A stretch of DNA of 64,000 nucleotides. Origin: Arthrobacter globiformis. Its GTDB lineage: Bacteria > Actinomycetota > Actinomycetes > Actinomycetales > Micrococcaceae. The stretch spans positions 1-64,000 of the forward strand of contig NZ_QLNP01000013.1 of NCBI RefSeq assembly GCF_003261175.1, given 5' to 3'. Positions 19,278 through 28,035 of the stretch are shown here, one piece after another. The stretch's first letter is position 1. Every line of letters begins with the position of its first letter. The notes under the pieces are model-generated. The model worked only from the letters and a program-made list of their open reading frames with translations, was not told the origin of the DNA and searched no databases. A program made the position numbers and the translations under genes.

Positions 19278-19691
19278 ATGGGAATCGGCGACAGCATTGG
19301 CAAAGCAGCGGAAAACGCGATGGAGGACCTGGGGCAGACGTCCGACCCGACCGACGACGCCCACGCGCCGGAGCCCGGAGCGTCCGACGAGGACATCCAA
19401 GTCCACTCCTCCATCAGCGAAGGCTCCAACGCCAGGGATGGCGACGACGGTCCGCGGGCAGGTGTGCGCACGACCTACACGCCGCAGGGCCCCGGCACCG
19501 AGGCCAGCGGGGGCCAAGGCACGGCAGGCGCCTCCAGTGCATCCGGCACGGACGAGTCAACTGACCAGTCAGCCGAAAGCGCTACGTCCGGCGGCATCGG
19601 CGCGGCCGGCACCACGGACGCCGGAGAGACAGGGCGCAGCGTACCCGGCCCGGCCGGGCTGCCCGAACCCGACCCGGCGGAACAGAGCTAG
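19278..19691 (+). CDS. Acidic, disordered hypothetical protein
   Basis: This 137-residue protein starts MGIGDSIGKAAENAMEDLG, a short amphipathic helix resembling CsbD-like or other small stress proteins, then becomes a Gly/Ala/Ser/Thr/Asp/Glu low-complexity chain. It has no signal or membrane segment. The ATG at 19278 has a good GAAGGAG seven bases upstream, which decides against the longer upstream reading. It ends in overlapping stop codons with the convergent GDPD gene. I do not recognise its function. Confidence 0.62.
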   Translation: MGIGDSIGKAAENAMEDLGQTSDPTDDAHAPEPGASDEDIQVHSSISEGSNARDGDDGPRAGVRTTYTPQGPGTEASGGQGTAGASSASGTDESTDQSAESATSGGIGAAGTTDAGETGRSVPGPAGLPEPDPAEQS

Positions 19692-20506
19692 CGCCACTGC
19701 CCGCGTACCTGCAGGACGTCCTTCAGCAGGTCGGCGCGGTCGGAGACGATGCCGTCCACGCCGAGGTCCAGCAGCCGGTGCATCTCGGCGGGGTCATTGA
19801 TGGTCCAGACGTGCACGTACAGCCCGAGCTCATGCGCCCGGCGCACGAATCCCGGCGTTACAACAGGAATGGCCCGGTAACGGACCGGCACCTGCAGGGC
19901 GTCGACGTCGCACAGCGCCCGGCGCAGCACCGCCCGCACCGTGGACGCCAGCGCGCCAACGGACAGCAGTGGCCCCAGCACCAGGAAGAGGGCATTCGCA
20001 AAGGTCCCAGCCGACGATGCGGTCCTGCGGCTGAGCTGCTTCAGGACCGCGCGGCGCCGGCGGTCGGAGAAACTGGCGATCAGCACCCGGTCGTGGATCT
20101 GGTGGCGCTCGATCGCGGCCACGACGCTGGGAACGGAGTGCCAGTCCTTGACGTCCAGGTTGAAGCGCGCGTCCGGAAACGCCGCCGCAAGTTCGTCGAA
20201 CGTGGGCACGGGTTCCGTCCCGCCGATCCGGACCCGCCGCATTTCGTCGGCCGTGAGGTCATGGATCCTGCCGTGGCCGTCCGTGACCCGGTCCAGGGTG
20301 CGGTCGTGGAAGAGGAGCAGCTCGCCGTCGGACGTGGTGTGGACGTCCGTCTCCAGATGGGAATAGCCGAGCTCGACGGCGGCGCGGAACGCCGCCAGCG
20401 AATTCTCCAGGCCGGCCAGCGAGAATCCCCTGTGGGCCATGGCCACCGGCCGGCCCGCCCCTGGTTCAGGGCCGGGACCGGAGAAGTAGGGCAGGGTTCC
20501 CGTCAT
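19688..20506 (-). CDS. Glycerophosphodiester phosphodiesterase
   Basis: This 272-residue GDPD-family TIM-barrel enzyme releases glycerol 3-phosphate from glycerophosphodiesters. The catalytic pair is visible in MAHRGFSLAGLENSLAAF (His25) and LLLFHDRTLDRVTDG, with metal-binding acidic residues in HLETDVH. There is no clear signal peptide, so it is probably cytosolic. The C-terminal VDGIVSDRADLL is typical. It stands alone; its last bases overlap those of the convergent gene by 4 bp. Confidence 0.92.
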   Translation of the reverse strand: MTGTLPYFSGPGPEPGAGRPVAMAHRGFSLAGLENSLAAFRAAVELGYSHLETDVHTTSDGELLLFHDRTLDRVTDGHGRIHDLTADEMRRVRIGGTEPVPTFDELAAAFPDARFNLDVKDWHSVPSVVAAIERHQIHDRVLIASFSDRRRRAVLKQLSRRTASSAGTFANALFLVLGPLLSVGALASTVRAVLRRALCDVDALQVPVRYRAIPVVTPGFVRRAHELGLYVHVWTINDPAEMHRLLDLGVDGIVSDRADLLKDVLQVRGQWR

Positions 20507-20526
20507 CCCCGAAGCTTAGACCAGCC

Positions 20527-20769
20527 TCAGGCGGGCATGATCTCCACGCCGTCGCTGCAGTGCAGCAGCGTGCGGCCGCGCCCGCCGTCGAGATCCACCC
20601 ACACCACGGTGCGGTCCGGCGTGACGGCCGAGACGCGGCCGCCGGTTTCGAATCCCGGCGCAAGCAACACGCTGACCCGGTCCCCCTCACGCAGGGCGGA
20701 CCAGTGCGGGGCCGGTTCGGCGGGACGGAGCGGAACTTCGGCAATATTTTTGGTCTTTTTCCTGGCCAC
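20527..20769 (-). CDS. Small hypothetical protein with beta-barrel-like core
   Basis: This 80-residue protein has a basic N-terminus (MARKKTKN) followed by REGDRVSVLLAPGFETGGRVSAVTPDRTVVWVDLDGGRGRTLLHCSDGVEI, which has the alternating pattern of an SH3-like or KOW-like small barrel. I do not know a named family. It might bind nucleic acid, but no residue proves this. It is upstream of and close to the GDPD gene (20-bp gap) on the same strand, so the two may be co-transcribed. Confidence 0.6.
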   Translation of the reverse strand: MARKKTKNIAEVPLRPAEPAPHWSALREGDRVSVLLAPGFETGGRVSAVTPDRTVVWVDLDGGRGRTLLHCSDGVEIMPA

Positions 20770-20875
20770 GATGTCCCCTATCGGTCACTCACCAACAGGC
20801 CACACCCTATGGTGCGGACATGAACGCAAGTTGACCGCCAGCCGGGAGTTCGGTGGCAGGCGGGCGACGGCAGCC

Positions 20876-21694
20876 TTACGGCAGTTGGAGGCCCAGCGCG
20901 GCGAGCTTTTCCTCGAGAATCTGGGCCACGCCGTCGTCGTCAAAATGCGGCGCCTGCTGGCCCGCGGCCCGGATCGCTTCCGGGTGCCCGCTGGCCATGG
21001 CGTATCCGTGGCCCGCCCAGCGGAGCATCTCAATGTCGTTCGGCATGTCGCCGAACGCCACGACGTCCGCGGCATCAATGTCCAGCGAGGCGGCGTAGTC
21101 GGCGAGGGTGACGGCCTTGTTGATCCCCGGCACTGCGAGCTCCAGCATGGCGACGGTGGGCGCCGAGTGCGTCACCGAGGCCAGGTTCCCGACGGCGGGG
21201 CCCACCTCTGCGAGGAAGTCGTCGGCGGTGCCTTCGCGGACGATGGCCAGGAACTTGACGACGGCGTCTTCCGCGGTGAGCGTCGAGGCCAGCGGGGCGG
21301 GGGTGAATTCGGAGAGCAGTTCGCTTGAGCCGTTTTCGATGAAGCCGGGTTCGAGGTGGAAGCCGGTGAGGGTTTCGGCGGCGAAGAGGGCGGTGGGGCG
21401 CACCTTCTTGATGATTCGCCGGATTTCGAAGATGTCGTCGATGGCCATGGTCTGCGCCGAGACAACCTTGTCAGCCTCGAGGTCCCACACCACGGCGCCG
21501 TTGGAACAGATCACGGTGCCGGTGTGGCCCAACTGCTCCTCGAGCGGGTGCAGCCAGCGCGGCGGGCGGCCGGTGACAAAGACGAGTTCGACGCCGGCCT
21601 TCCGGCAGGCGTGGAAGGCCCGGATAGTGCGGTCACTGATTTTTCCGTCGTGCCCAAGGATCGTTCCGTCTATGTCACTCGCTACCAACCGCAT
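20876..21694 (-). CDS. Cof-type HAD family hydrolase
   Basis: This 272-residue class IIB HAD phosphatase has motif I VASDIDGTIL (Asp7, Asp9), motif II FVTGRPPRWL, motif III in the Lys of GINKAVTLADY, and motif IV AFGDMPNDIEMLRWAG. It resembles the HAD at 788-1633 in overall architecture (GDxxNDIEML-W-AGxGxAM), so the two are paralogues by family though not close copies. The substrate is unknown. It is 31 bp upstream of the sensor kinase stop, in the opposite order, so a functional link is not implied. Confidence 0.88.
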   Translation of the reverse strand: MRLVASDIDGTILGHDGKISDRTIRAFHACRKAGVELVFVTGRPPRWLHPLEEQLGHTGTVICSNGAVVWDLEADKVVSAQTMAIDDIFEIRRIIKKVRPTALFAAETLTGFHLEPGFIENGSSELLSEFTPAPLASTLTAEDAVVKFLAIVREGTADDFLAEVGPAVGNLASVTHSAPTVAMLELAVPGINKAVTLADYAASLDIDAADVVAFGDMPNDIEMLRWAGHGYAMASGHPEAIRAAGQQAPHFDDDGVAQILEEKLAALGLQLP

Positions 21695-21724
21695 GCTGCC
21701 AGTTTACGTGGGCGTGCCGGATGC

Positions 21725-23410
21725 TCAGGAGACGGGGAGGCGCACAGTCACCGTGGTTCCTTTGCCCGGCGCACTGCGCAGGCTGATCGAGCCGCCGTGG
21801 CCCTCGACGATGGTCTTGCTGATCGGCAGTCCCAGGCCTGCGCCCGGGATGGCCGTTTCCCGGGAGCGCGCGGACCGGAAGAACTTGGTGAAGGCCTGCT
21901 CCTGTTCCTGCCTGTCCATGCCGATGCCGGTGTCTGCGATCGAACAGACAACGTGGCTGTTGGCCCGGTGGGCGCGGGCAGTGACCCTTCCCCCGTCCGG
22001 CGAGAACTTGATCGCATTGGATACCAGGTTGCCGAAAACCTGGCTGATCCGGCCGGGATCGACGCGGGCGGTCAGGGTCTCCTCGACGTCGAGGACCAGT
22101 TCCACACCGCTGACGGTGGCTTTGGCACGCGAGGAGGCCACTACGCCGGCCAGCAGGCTGGCCACGTCGGCTTCCTGCAGGGTCAGTTCCACCCGCTCCG
22201 AGGCGACGGCTATCAGATCATTCACGAGGCCCAGCAGATGGTCGGCGTTGCGCTGGACGATCCGCAACTCCTCCTCGATGTCCTGGTGGCCGGGCTCGTC
22301 GAGGACCAGTTCGAGGTAGCCGAGGATGGACGTCAGCGGGGTGCGGAGCTCATGGGAGACGGTGGCCACGAAGTTGTCCTTGGCCGACAGGGCACGGATC
22401 AGTGCCGTGACTTCGGCGAAGGTGATCACCGCGCCTTCATGCTTTCCGTTCGTGGAAACCATGGTGCGGGCCGTGACGGAGTACGCGCGCATGTCCTCGC
22501 CCCCACCGGCCCAGTACAGCTCGTCGGTGAACGCCTCGCCGCCGGCCGCACGCGCCGTCGGGAAGCGTTCCGGCGGCACGGGGGTGGCGCGGTCAGCCTG
22601 GAACAGCCGCGGCCGGTTGCCGGATGGGGCCGGTCCGGACAGCGCCGCACCCGCCTGCAGCGCTCTATTGGTGAGCACGTCCCGTCCGTCCTGGTCCACC
22701 ACCCATACGCCAACATTGACGGTGGAAAGGACCGCGTCCAGGAGCTCCTGCCGGCGGATGCTCTCGGCCACGGAGTCTGCCAGTGCTTCGTCCTTCCGGA
22801 CCAGCGTCTGGCGCTGGCGGTAGAGGGTGCCCGCCACCACGTGGGCGGTGATGGCGATGGCGGCCATGACGAGGGGCAGGAAAACGGTCCGGATCATGGA
22901 GCCCTGGGTGGGCGCCGCTCCGAATGCTGCCGCGGGCAGCACAGTGCTGAGCGTGGCACTTGCCACGGCGACAACCACGCCGGCCCGGTTGCGGTCCACG
23001 GACAGCCAGATAACGGGAAAGACCAGCAGGAGGCTCAAGACGTTGAAGTTGGGACCGCCGGCCTCCCGCGTGAAACCGATGGCGACGCAGTCCAGCGCCG
23101 GAATGACGGCGTAGGCTCCCCTCGGGAGCCTGCCCCAGGGCACGGCAACGCTGAGGACAAAAAGGGCGGTGTGGGCCAGCAAGGCGAGCTGGAAGCGCGG
23201 ATCGGCCAGCGTTTCAGGACGGAAGACCTTGGCGGCGGCAACCACCAGCACCACAGTCACCGAAAGAGGCAACTGCCGGACAATGACCCGGCCCCGCTCT
23301 CCAAGGCGGCCAAAGAAGGCATCCATCTTGTCAGCCAGTTCAGCGCCGGTGCCGTCGCCGTCGCCTGGCCGAAGCTCCGGCCGCACGTCCGGCTGCCGCA
23401 AATGACTCAT
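21725..23410 (-). CDS. Orphan PAS sensor histidine kinase
   Basis: This 561-residue kinase has six or so membrane helices in the N-terminal half (about residues 40-215), then a PAS domain (about 245-360, LLDAVLSTVNVGVWVVDQDG), a HisKA domain with phospho-acceptor His in ATVSHELRTPLTSILGYLELVL, and a HATPase domain with N-box NLVSNAIKFSPDGG and ATP-lid motifs DTGIGMD and GAGLGLPIS. All catalytic motifs are intact. No response regulator lies beside it, so its partner must be elsewhere. The ATG at 23410 (MSHLRQPDV) is preceded by GGGGGAAA. The signal it senses is unknown. Confidence 0.9.
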   Translation of the reverse strand: MSHLRQPDVRPELRPGDGDGTGAELADKMDAFFGRLGERGRVIVRQLPLSVTVVLVVAAAKVFRPETLADPRFQLALLAHTALFVLSVAVPWGRLPRGAYAVIPALDCVAIGFTREAGGPNFNVLSLLLVFPVIWLSVDRNRAGVVVAVASATLSTVLPAAAFGAAPTQGSMIRTVFLPLVMAAIAITAHVVAGTLYRQRQTLVRKDEALADSVAESIRRQELLDAVLSTVNVGVWVVDQDGRDVLTNRALQAGAALSGPAPSGNRPRLFQADRATPVPPERFPTARAAGGEAFTDELYWAGGGEDMRAYSVTARTMVSTNGKHEGAVITFAEVTALIRALSAKDNFVATVSHELRTPLTSILGYLELVLDEPGHQDIEEELRIVQRNADHLLGLVNDLIAVASERVELTLQEADVASLLAGVVASSRAKATVSGVELVLDVEETLTARVDPGRISQVFGNLVSNAIKFSPDGGRVTARAHRANSHVVCSIADTGIGMDRQEQEQAFTKFFRSARSRETAIPGAGLGLPISKTIVEGHGGSISLRSAPGKGTTVTVRLPVS

Positions 23411-23505
23411 CTGACTGTTTCCCCCGGAGCAGGTCGTTAGTAGTCCTCCGGCTGCATGAAGGGCACGGGTCACAGCCTAACCCGCAGGAGGCGGCCGGAC
23501 GCAGG

Positions 23506-24597
23506 CTAGCTCGAGATAATCCCATCTTTACGAGGCAGATTTTTCCGCAGCTCATCTCCACGGGGCGGCGCCGTGGATTCCCTGACCACCAACTGGGTGG
23601 CAAGCTCCACGCGGTGGGAGTCAAGCTCTTCTCCCCGCGCCTGGCTCAGGACGGCCCGCAGGGCCGCTCTTCCCATTTCATGCAGCGGCTGGGAAACCGA
23701 GGTCAGTGACGGAACGGCGTCCTCTGCCAGCGTTGTCCCGTCGAAACCCACCAGGCTGAGGTCTTCGGGGATGCGGATGCCGTGATGTCGGGCTTCCCGC
23801 AGCACGCCAACGGCAACGCTGTCGCTGCCGGCAAAGATCGCCGTCGGCCGTTTTGGCAGGGCAATCAGTCGCCTGAGTCCCTCTATGCCGTGATGGGTCC
23901 GGAATTTTCCGTGAATGATGTACTCCGGATTCACTTGCACACCGCCGGAGGCCAGGGCGGACATGTAGCCATGCAGACGGGCCTGGTTGCACTCGGCCGT
24001 CTCATGCCCGCCGAGATAGGCAATGTCCCTGTGCCCGAGTTTGAGCAGGTGTTCCGCGGCAGCCTTGCCGCCTGCCCAGTTGGTGGCGCCGACACTGACA
24101 ACGTCCGGCGGCGGAGGATTGAGAGGGTCCACCACGGCCACGGGAATGTTCCGCCGCCTGAGGGCTGTCAGCTGGGCCTCGCTGAAATCAGAAGTCACGA
24201 GGATCAGCCCGATCCTGCCGTGGGCAACCATCCGCTCAGCCCGCTTTTCCGGGCTCAGACCGGGAACTGCCCCGCTGCTGGACGTGCTCATGAGGACCTC
24301 CACGCCCACGGAGGCCGCGTATTCCAGGATCCCGTTGAGGACGGCGGTGGAGTAGGCCGGTGTGAAGGCATCAAAGGTGACCTCGACGATTGAGGGCTCG
24401 GGGGAGGCGATCCGGCGCTGCATAGGCGACTGGTAGCCGGCGTCCACCAGTGCAGCCAAGACTTTTGCCCGAGTCTCTTCTGCTACGTCTTCGCGGCCGT
24501 TCACCACCTTCGAGACGGTAGGCGTGGAGACTCCCGTCAGCCTGGCAATGGCTGCCAGGGTCATCTTCTTCGGGGGTGTCGAGAGGGACACAGCCAA
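23506..24597 (-). CDS. LacI family transcriptional regulator (module a)
   Basis: This 363-residue LacI/GalR repressor has an N-terminal HTH (MTLAAIARLTGVSTPTVSKVVNGREDVAEETRAKV, about residues 12-45) and a periplasmic-binding-type ligand domain up to residue 345 (GSDSVAVGVLREARHHGIRIPEDLSLVGFDG). Starts possible are a TTG at 24597, a GTG at 24591 or the ATG at 24564; purines AAAGG lie just upstream of the first two. It is divergent from the ABC importer at 24854. CGAAA-NN-TTTCG palindromes lie in front of its own gene and in front of the importer, so self-regulation and control of the sugar operon are likely. Confidence 0.9.
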   Translation of the reverse strand: MAVSLSTPPKKMTLAAIARLTGVSTPTVSKVVNGREDVAEETRAKVLAALVDAGYQSPMQRRIASPEPSIVEVTFDAFTPAYSTAVLNGILEYAASVGVEVLMSTSSSGAVPGLSPEKRAERMVAHGRIGLILVTSDFSEAQLTALRRRNIPVAVVDPLNPPPPDVVSVGATNWAGGKAAAEHLLKLGHRDIAYLGGHETAECNQARLHGYMSALASGGVQVNPEYIIHGKFRTHHGIEGLRRLIALPKRPTAIFAGSDSVAVGVLREARHHGIRIPEDLSLVGFDGTTLAEDAVPSLTSVSQPLHEMGRAALRAVLSQARGEELDSHRVELATQLVVRESTAPPRGDELRKNLPRKDGIISS

Positions 24598-24604
24598 CCG
24601 CCTT

Positions 24605-24618
24605 TCGAAATGTTTCGG
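24605..24618. promoter_or_regulatory. LacI-type operator before the regulator gene
   Basis: The sequence TCGAAATGTTTCGG contains the palindrome CGAAA-TG-TTTCG. It sits just downstream of a possible minus-strand promoter (TTGACG at 24654-24649, 16-bp spacer, TAAGAC at 24632-24627), where a bound repressor would block the start site. Confidence 0.6.
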
Positions 24619-24697
24619 CGTAAGAAGTCTTACCTATGGCAGCCGTCGCGTCAACTGCCCCGGGCATTTCCGGGTAATGAGCGGCTTCGCAGAACCC

Positions 24698-24726
24698 TTG
24701 ACCGTGATGGCGATCACTAGTACCTT
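24698..24726 (+). promoter_or_regulatory. Candidate promoter of the module (a) operon
   Basis: TTGACC at 24698-24703, a 17-bp spacer and TACCTT at 24721-24726 form a plausible housekeeping promoter with a good -35 and poor -10. The operator at 24747-24760 lies about 15-30 bp after the predicted start site. Confidence 0.4.
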
Positions 24727-24746
24727 TGCATCGTATCGAACGGTTA

Positions 24747-24760
24747 TCGAAAAGTTTCGA
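24747..24760. promoter_or_regulatory. LacI-type operator before the ABC operon
   Basis: TCGAAAAGTTTCGA is a palindrome with perfect 6-bp arms and a 2-bp centre. It has the same CGAAA-NN-TTTCG core as 24605-24618, 142 bp away, and resembles known LacI-family operators of actinobacterial xylo- and gluco-side genes. Confidence 0.65.
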
Positions 24761-24853
24761 GAGCCGCACAGCAATTCGTTCCCGTCTCGCAGCGGAGATG
24801 GGGTTTTCAAGCCTGGGAGCCAATGATGCCCCCGAAGGATGAACGGAAGACTA

Positions 24854-26173
24854 ATGAAATTTCTGAGACTGCGCACTGCAGGTACAGCTCTCACTGCCGG
24901 TGCGCTTGCCCTTTCCCTCGCCGCCTGCGGCTCGAGCGGCCCGGCCGGCGGCTCCGTGAGCGCCGACTCTGCGTCGATGTGGGGGCTCACCGGCGGGAAC
25001 CAGGCATCTCTGCAGAATTCTGTCGATGCCTGGAACAGCGCGCACAGTGACCAGAGCATCAAGGTCGAGTTCTTTGCCAACGATGCTTACAAGACCAAGG
25101 TCCGCACTGCGATTGGTGCCGGACAGGGTCCCACCTTCATATACGGCTGGGGCGGCGGCGTGCTCAAGTCCTATGTCGATTCGGGGCAGGTTGAGGACCT
25201 GAGTGGGTTCCTGGAGAAGAATCCGCAGGTGAGGGACCGTTACCTTCCGGCCGTGCTGAAGAACGGTGAGATCGACGGCAAGGCGTACGCCATCCCCAAC
25301 AACAACGCCCAGCCCGTGGTGCTGTACTACAACAAAGAAGTCTTCGAGAAGGTGGGCGCACAGCCGCCCAAGACCTGGGACGAGCTGATGGCACTGGTGC
25401 CCAAGTTCAAGGCCGCGGGTTTTGCCCCGTTTTCGCTGGCCGGGCAGTCGAAGTGGCCGAACCTGATGTGGCTCGAATACCTGGTTGAGCGCATCGGCGG
25501 CCCTGAAGTCTTCGCAAACATCGCCGCAAACAAGCCCAACGCCTGGTCTGACCCGGCCGTCACGGAGGCACTGACCAAGATCCAGGAACTGGTCGATGCC
25601 GGTGGGTTCATCAACGGCTTCTCCTCCATCGCCGCCGACAGCAGTGCCGACCAGGCCCTCCTGTACACGGGCAAGGCTGCCATGATCCTGCAGGGCGGCT
25701 GGATCTACCAGGGCATGAAGAAGGACGCCGGGAACTTTGTGAGCAGCGGCAAACTCGGCTTCACCTCGTTCCCCACCGTCTCCGGCGGCAAGGGCGACCC
25801 GGGCAACGTCGTCGGCAACCCCTCCAACTTCTGGTCTCTGTCCGCCAAGGCCACCGACGCCCAGAAGGAAGCGGCACTGAACTACATCAAGGACGGCATG
25901 TTTACTGAAAAGAACACGCAAGACCTGATCGACTCCGGTGCCGTGCCGGTGGTCAAGGGCATCGAGTCCAAGCTGGAGGCGTCCCCGGACAAGGACTTCC
26001 TGACCTTCGCCTATGGTCTGGCCAAGGACGCGCCCACCTTCACCATGTCCTGGGACCAGGCACTTAGCCCCGCCCAGGGAGACGCCATGCTCTCAAACCT
26101 GGACCAGATCTTCCTGAAAAAGGTTACCCCCCAGCAGTTTGTGGACACCATGAACGCGACGGTGGAGAAGTAA
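24854..26173 (+). CDS. ABC sugar-binding lipoprotein (module a)
   Basis: This 439-residue extracytoplasmic solute-binding protein of family 1 (SBP_bac_1/8, CUT1 class) has an N-terminal lipoprotein signal, with lipobox LAAC near residue 26 giving an anchored cysteine. The mature part has the two-lobe sugar-binding pattern (GGILKSY-like, IDGKAYAIPNN, ILQGGWIYQG). The ATG at 24854 has GGAAG five bases upstream; a slightly longer start exists at 24839. It is the first gene of an operon with two permeases. No ATPase gene is in this operon, so a shared MsiK-type ATPase from elsewhere probably powers it, as is common for actinobacterial CUT1 systems. Confidence 0.92.
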   Translation: MKFLRLRTAGTALTAGALALSLAACGSSGPAGGSVSADSASMWGLTGGNQASLQNSVDAWNSAHSDQSIKVEFFANDAYKTKVRTAIGAGQGPTFIYGWGGGVLKSYVDSGQVEDLSGFLEKNPQVRDRYLPAVLKNGEIDGKAYAIPNNNAQPVVLYYNKEVFEKVGAQPPKTWDELMALVPKFKAAGFAPFSLAGQSKWPNLMWLEYLVERIGGPEVFANIAANKPNAWSDPAVTEALTKIQELVDAGGFINGFSSIAADSSADQALLYTGKAAMILQGGWIYQGMKKDAGNFVSSGKLGFTSFPTVSGGKGDPGNVVGNPSNFWSLSAKATDAQKEAALNYIKDGMFTEKNTQDLIDSGAVPVVKGIESKLEASPDKDFLTFAYGLAKDAPTFTMSWDQALSPAQGDAMLSNLDQIFLKKVTPQQFVDTMNATVEK

Positions 26174-26175
26174 CC

Positions 26176-27093
26176 GTGGCTTCGATTACAACCACCTCCC
26201 GGCGGACCCTGAGCAGGCAAAGCCTGAGCAAGGGTCCGTCGGGGTGGCTCGTCGCGCCGGCCCTCGTTTTCTTCCTGGTCTTCGCCGTAATCCCGCTGGC
26301 CGGGGTTCTGTTCCTCAGCTTCACCAGCTGGGACGGCCTGGGTGAAATCAGATTGGATGGCGTGGGCAGCTGGGCCTCCGTCCTCACCGATCCGGTGACC
26401 GGCAACGCGTTGCTTGTCACCGCCAAGATCATCGTTTATTCGTTTGTTGTCCAGGCGCCCATCAGTCTGCTGCTGGGAGTCTTCACCTCGGGCGCGCAAA
26501 AGTACCGGGCGGCCCTTGCGGTGCTGTACTTCGTGCCACTGCTGCTCTCGTCCGCAGCTGTCGCGATCGCGTTCAAGGCCCTCCTGGACCCCAACTTCGG
26601 GATGGGGCCGGGGCTGGGCATACCTGCCCTTGCACAGGACTGGCTCGGCAATTCGGACCTGGTGCTGTTCGTGGTGGTCTTCGTGATCGCGTGGCAGTTC
26701 GTTCCCTTCCACACCCTTATCTATCAAGGTGGTGTCCGCCAGATCCCCGCCTCGCTGTATGAGGCGGCACAGATCGACGGGGCAGGCCGGATTAAGCAGT
26801 TCTTCCACGTCACCCTGCCGCAGCTGAAGTACACCATGATCACCTCCTCCACACTGATGGTCGTGGGATCCCTTGCCTACTTCGACCTGGTCTTCGTCCT
26901 GACGGCCGGCGGTCCCGGCTATTCGACCCGCCTGCTTCCACTGCACATGTACCTCACCGGCTTCAAGGCCAACGACATGGGCGCGGCGAGCGCGCTGGGC
27001 GTCATCTTGGTCGTCATCGGCCTGGTCCTGGCCCTCTTCCTGCAGCGGCTCGGCGGACGCAACCGCAGCGCAAGCCAACTTGAAGGAGCCTGA
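26176..27093 (+). CDS. ABC sugar permease, MalF/UgpA type (module a)
   Basis: This 305-residue inner-membrane protein has six helices and the conserved EAA loop (YEAAQIDGAGRIKQFFHVTLPQL) that contacts the ATPase. The start GTG lies 2 bp after the binding-protein stop, so translation is coupled. It forms the channel together with the next gene product. Confidence 0.92.
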   Translation: MASITTTSRRTLSRQSLSKGPSGWLVAPALVFFLVFAVIPLAGVLFLSFTSWDGLGEIRLDGVGSWASVLTDPVTGNALLVTAKIIVYSFVVQAPISLLLGVFTSGAQKYRAALAVLYFVPLLLSSAAVAIAFKALLDPNFGMGPGLGIPALAQDWLGNSDLVLFVVVFVIAWQFVPFHTLIYQGGVRQIPASLYEAAQIDGAGRIKQFFHVTLPQLKYTMITSSTLMVVGSLAYFDLVFVLTAGGPGYSTRLLPLHMYLTGFKANDMGAASALGVILVVIGLVLALFLQRLGGRNRSASQLEGA

Positions 27094-27094
27094 C

Positions 27095-27994
27095 ATGGCC
27101 TCAACCACTCAGCTCGCAGTTCCTCCCGTGGCCCCGGCCACGCGGCGGCAGCCCGCGCCGCGCCGCGGCAAGGGCCCCGGCCGGCGTCCCAATCTCATCG
27201 GGTCACTCGGCGCGTGGATCTGGCTCGCAGTGATCATCCTGCCCGTCTACTACGTCATCATCACCAGCCTGAAGGACCAGGCCGGGTTCTTCACAACCAA
27301 CCCGATGATGCCGCCCACCGAGCCCACGCTGGACAACTACAAGCTTGTCCTGGAAAAGGACTTCGCCAAGTACTTTGCCAACAGCCTCATCGTCACTGTC
27401 GGCAGTGTGATTCCCGCCCTGCTGGTCTCCTTCATGGCCGCGTATGCAATCGTGCGCGGCAGCGGCTGGTTCATCACCTCCACCAGCAAGCTGTTCCTGC
27501 TGGGCCTGGCCATCCCGCTGCACGCCACGATCATCCCGATCTACTGGATGATCACCCGCGCACACATGTACGACACCCTCCTGGCGCTGATCCTGCCCTC
27601 GATCGCCTTCGCCATTCCCATCTCAGTACTGATCCTGTCCAACTTCATGCGGGATGTCCCCAATGAACTGTTCGAATCCATGCGGCTGGACGGATGCAGC
27701 GACTGGACCATGATGTGGCGTCTTGCGCTGCCGCTGATGCGCCCCGCGGTGGTAACGGTGGGCATCTACAACGCCCTGCACGTCTGGAACGGCTTCCTCT
27801 TCCCGCTCATCCTGACCCAGAGCCCTTCCACCCGCGTGCTGCCGCTCTCCCTGTGGACGTTCCAGGACGAGTTCACCGCCAACATCCCCGCAGTGCTGGC
27901 CTCCGTGGTCCTCGCCACGCTGCCGCTGCTGGTGCTCTACGTGATGGCCCGCCGCCAGCTGCTCAGCGGCCTGACCGCCGGATTCAGCAAGTGA
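27095..27994 (+). CDS. ABC sugar permease, MalG/UgpB type (module a)
   Basis: This 299-residue permease has six helices, with the EAA loop ELFESMRLDGCSDWTMMWRLALPLMRP. A disordered basic N-terminus (1-35) precedes the first helix. The ATG at 27095 overlaps nothing but lies 1 bp after the previous stop, and AAGGAG is upstream. It completes the importer of module (a). Confidence 0.92.
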   Translation: MASTTQLAVPPVAPATRRQPAPRRGKGPGRRPNLIGSLGAWIWLAVIILPVYYVIITSLKDQAGFFTTNPMMPPTEPTLDNYKLVLEKDFAKYFANSLIVTVGSVIPALLVSFMAAYAIVRGSGWFITSTSKLFLLGLAIPLHATIIPIYWMITRAHMYDTLLALILPSIAFAIPISVLILSNFMRDVPNELFESMRLDGCSDWTMMWRLALPLMRPAVVTVGIYNALHVWNGFLFPLILTQSPSTRVLPLSLWTFQDEFTANIPAVLASVVLATLPLLVLYVMARRQLLSGLTAGFSK

Positions 27995-28035
27995 GCATCT
28001 CCGCAACTGAGCCGAAGAATGAAAGGAAAAAACCA

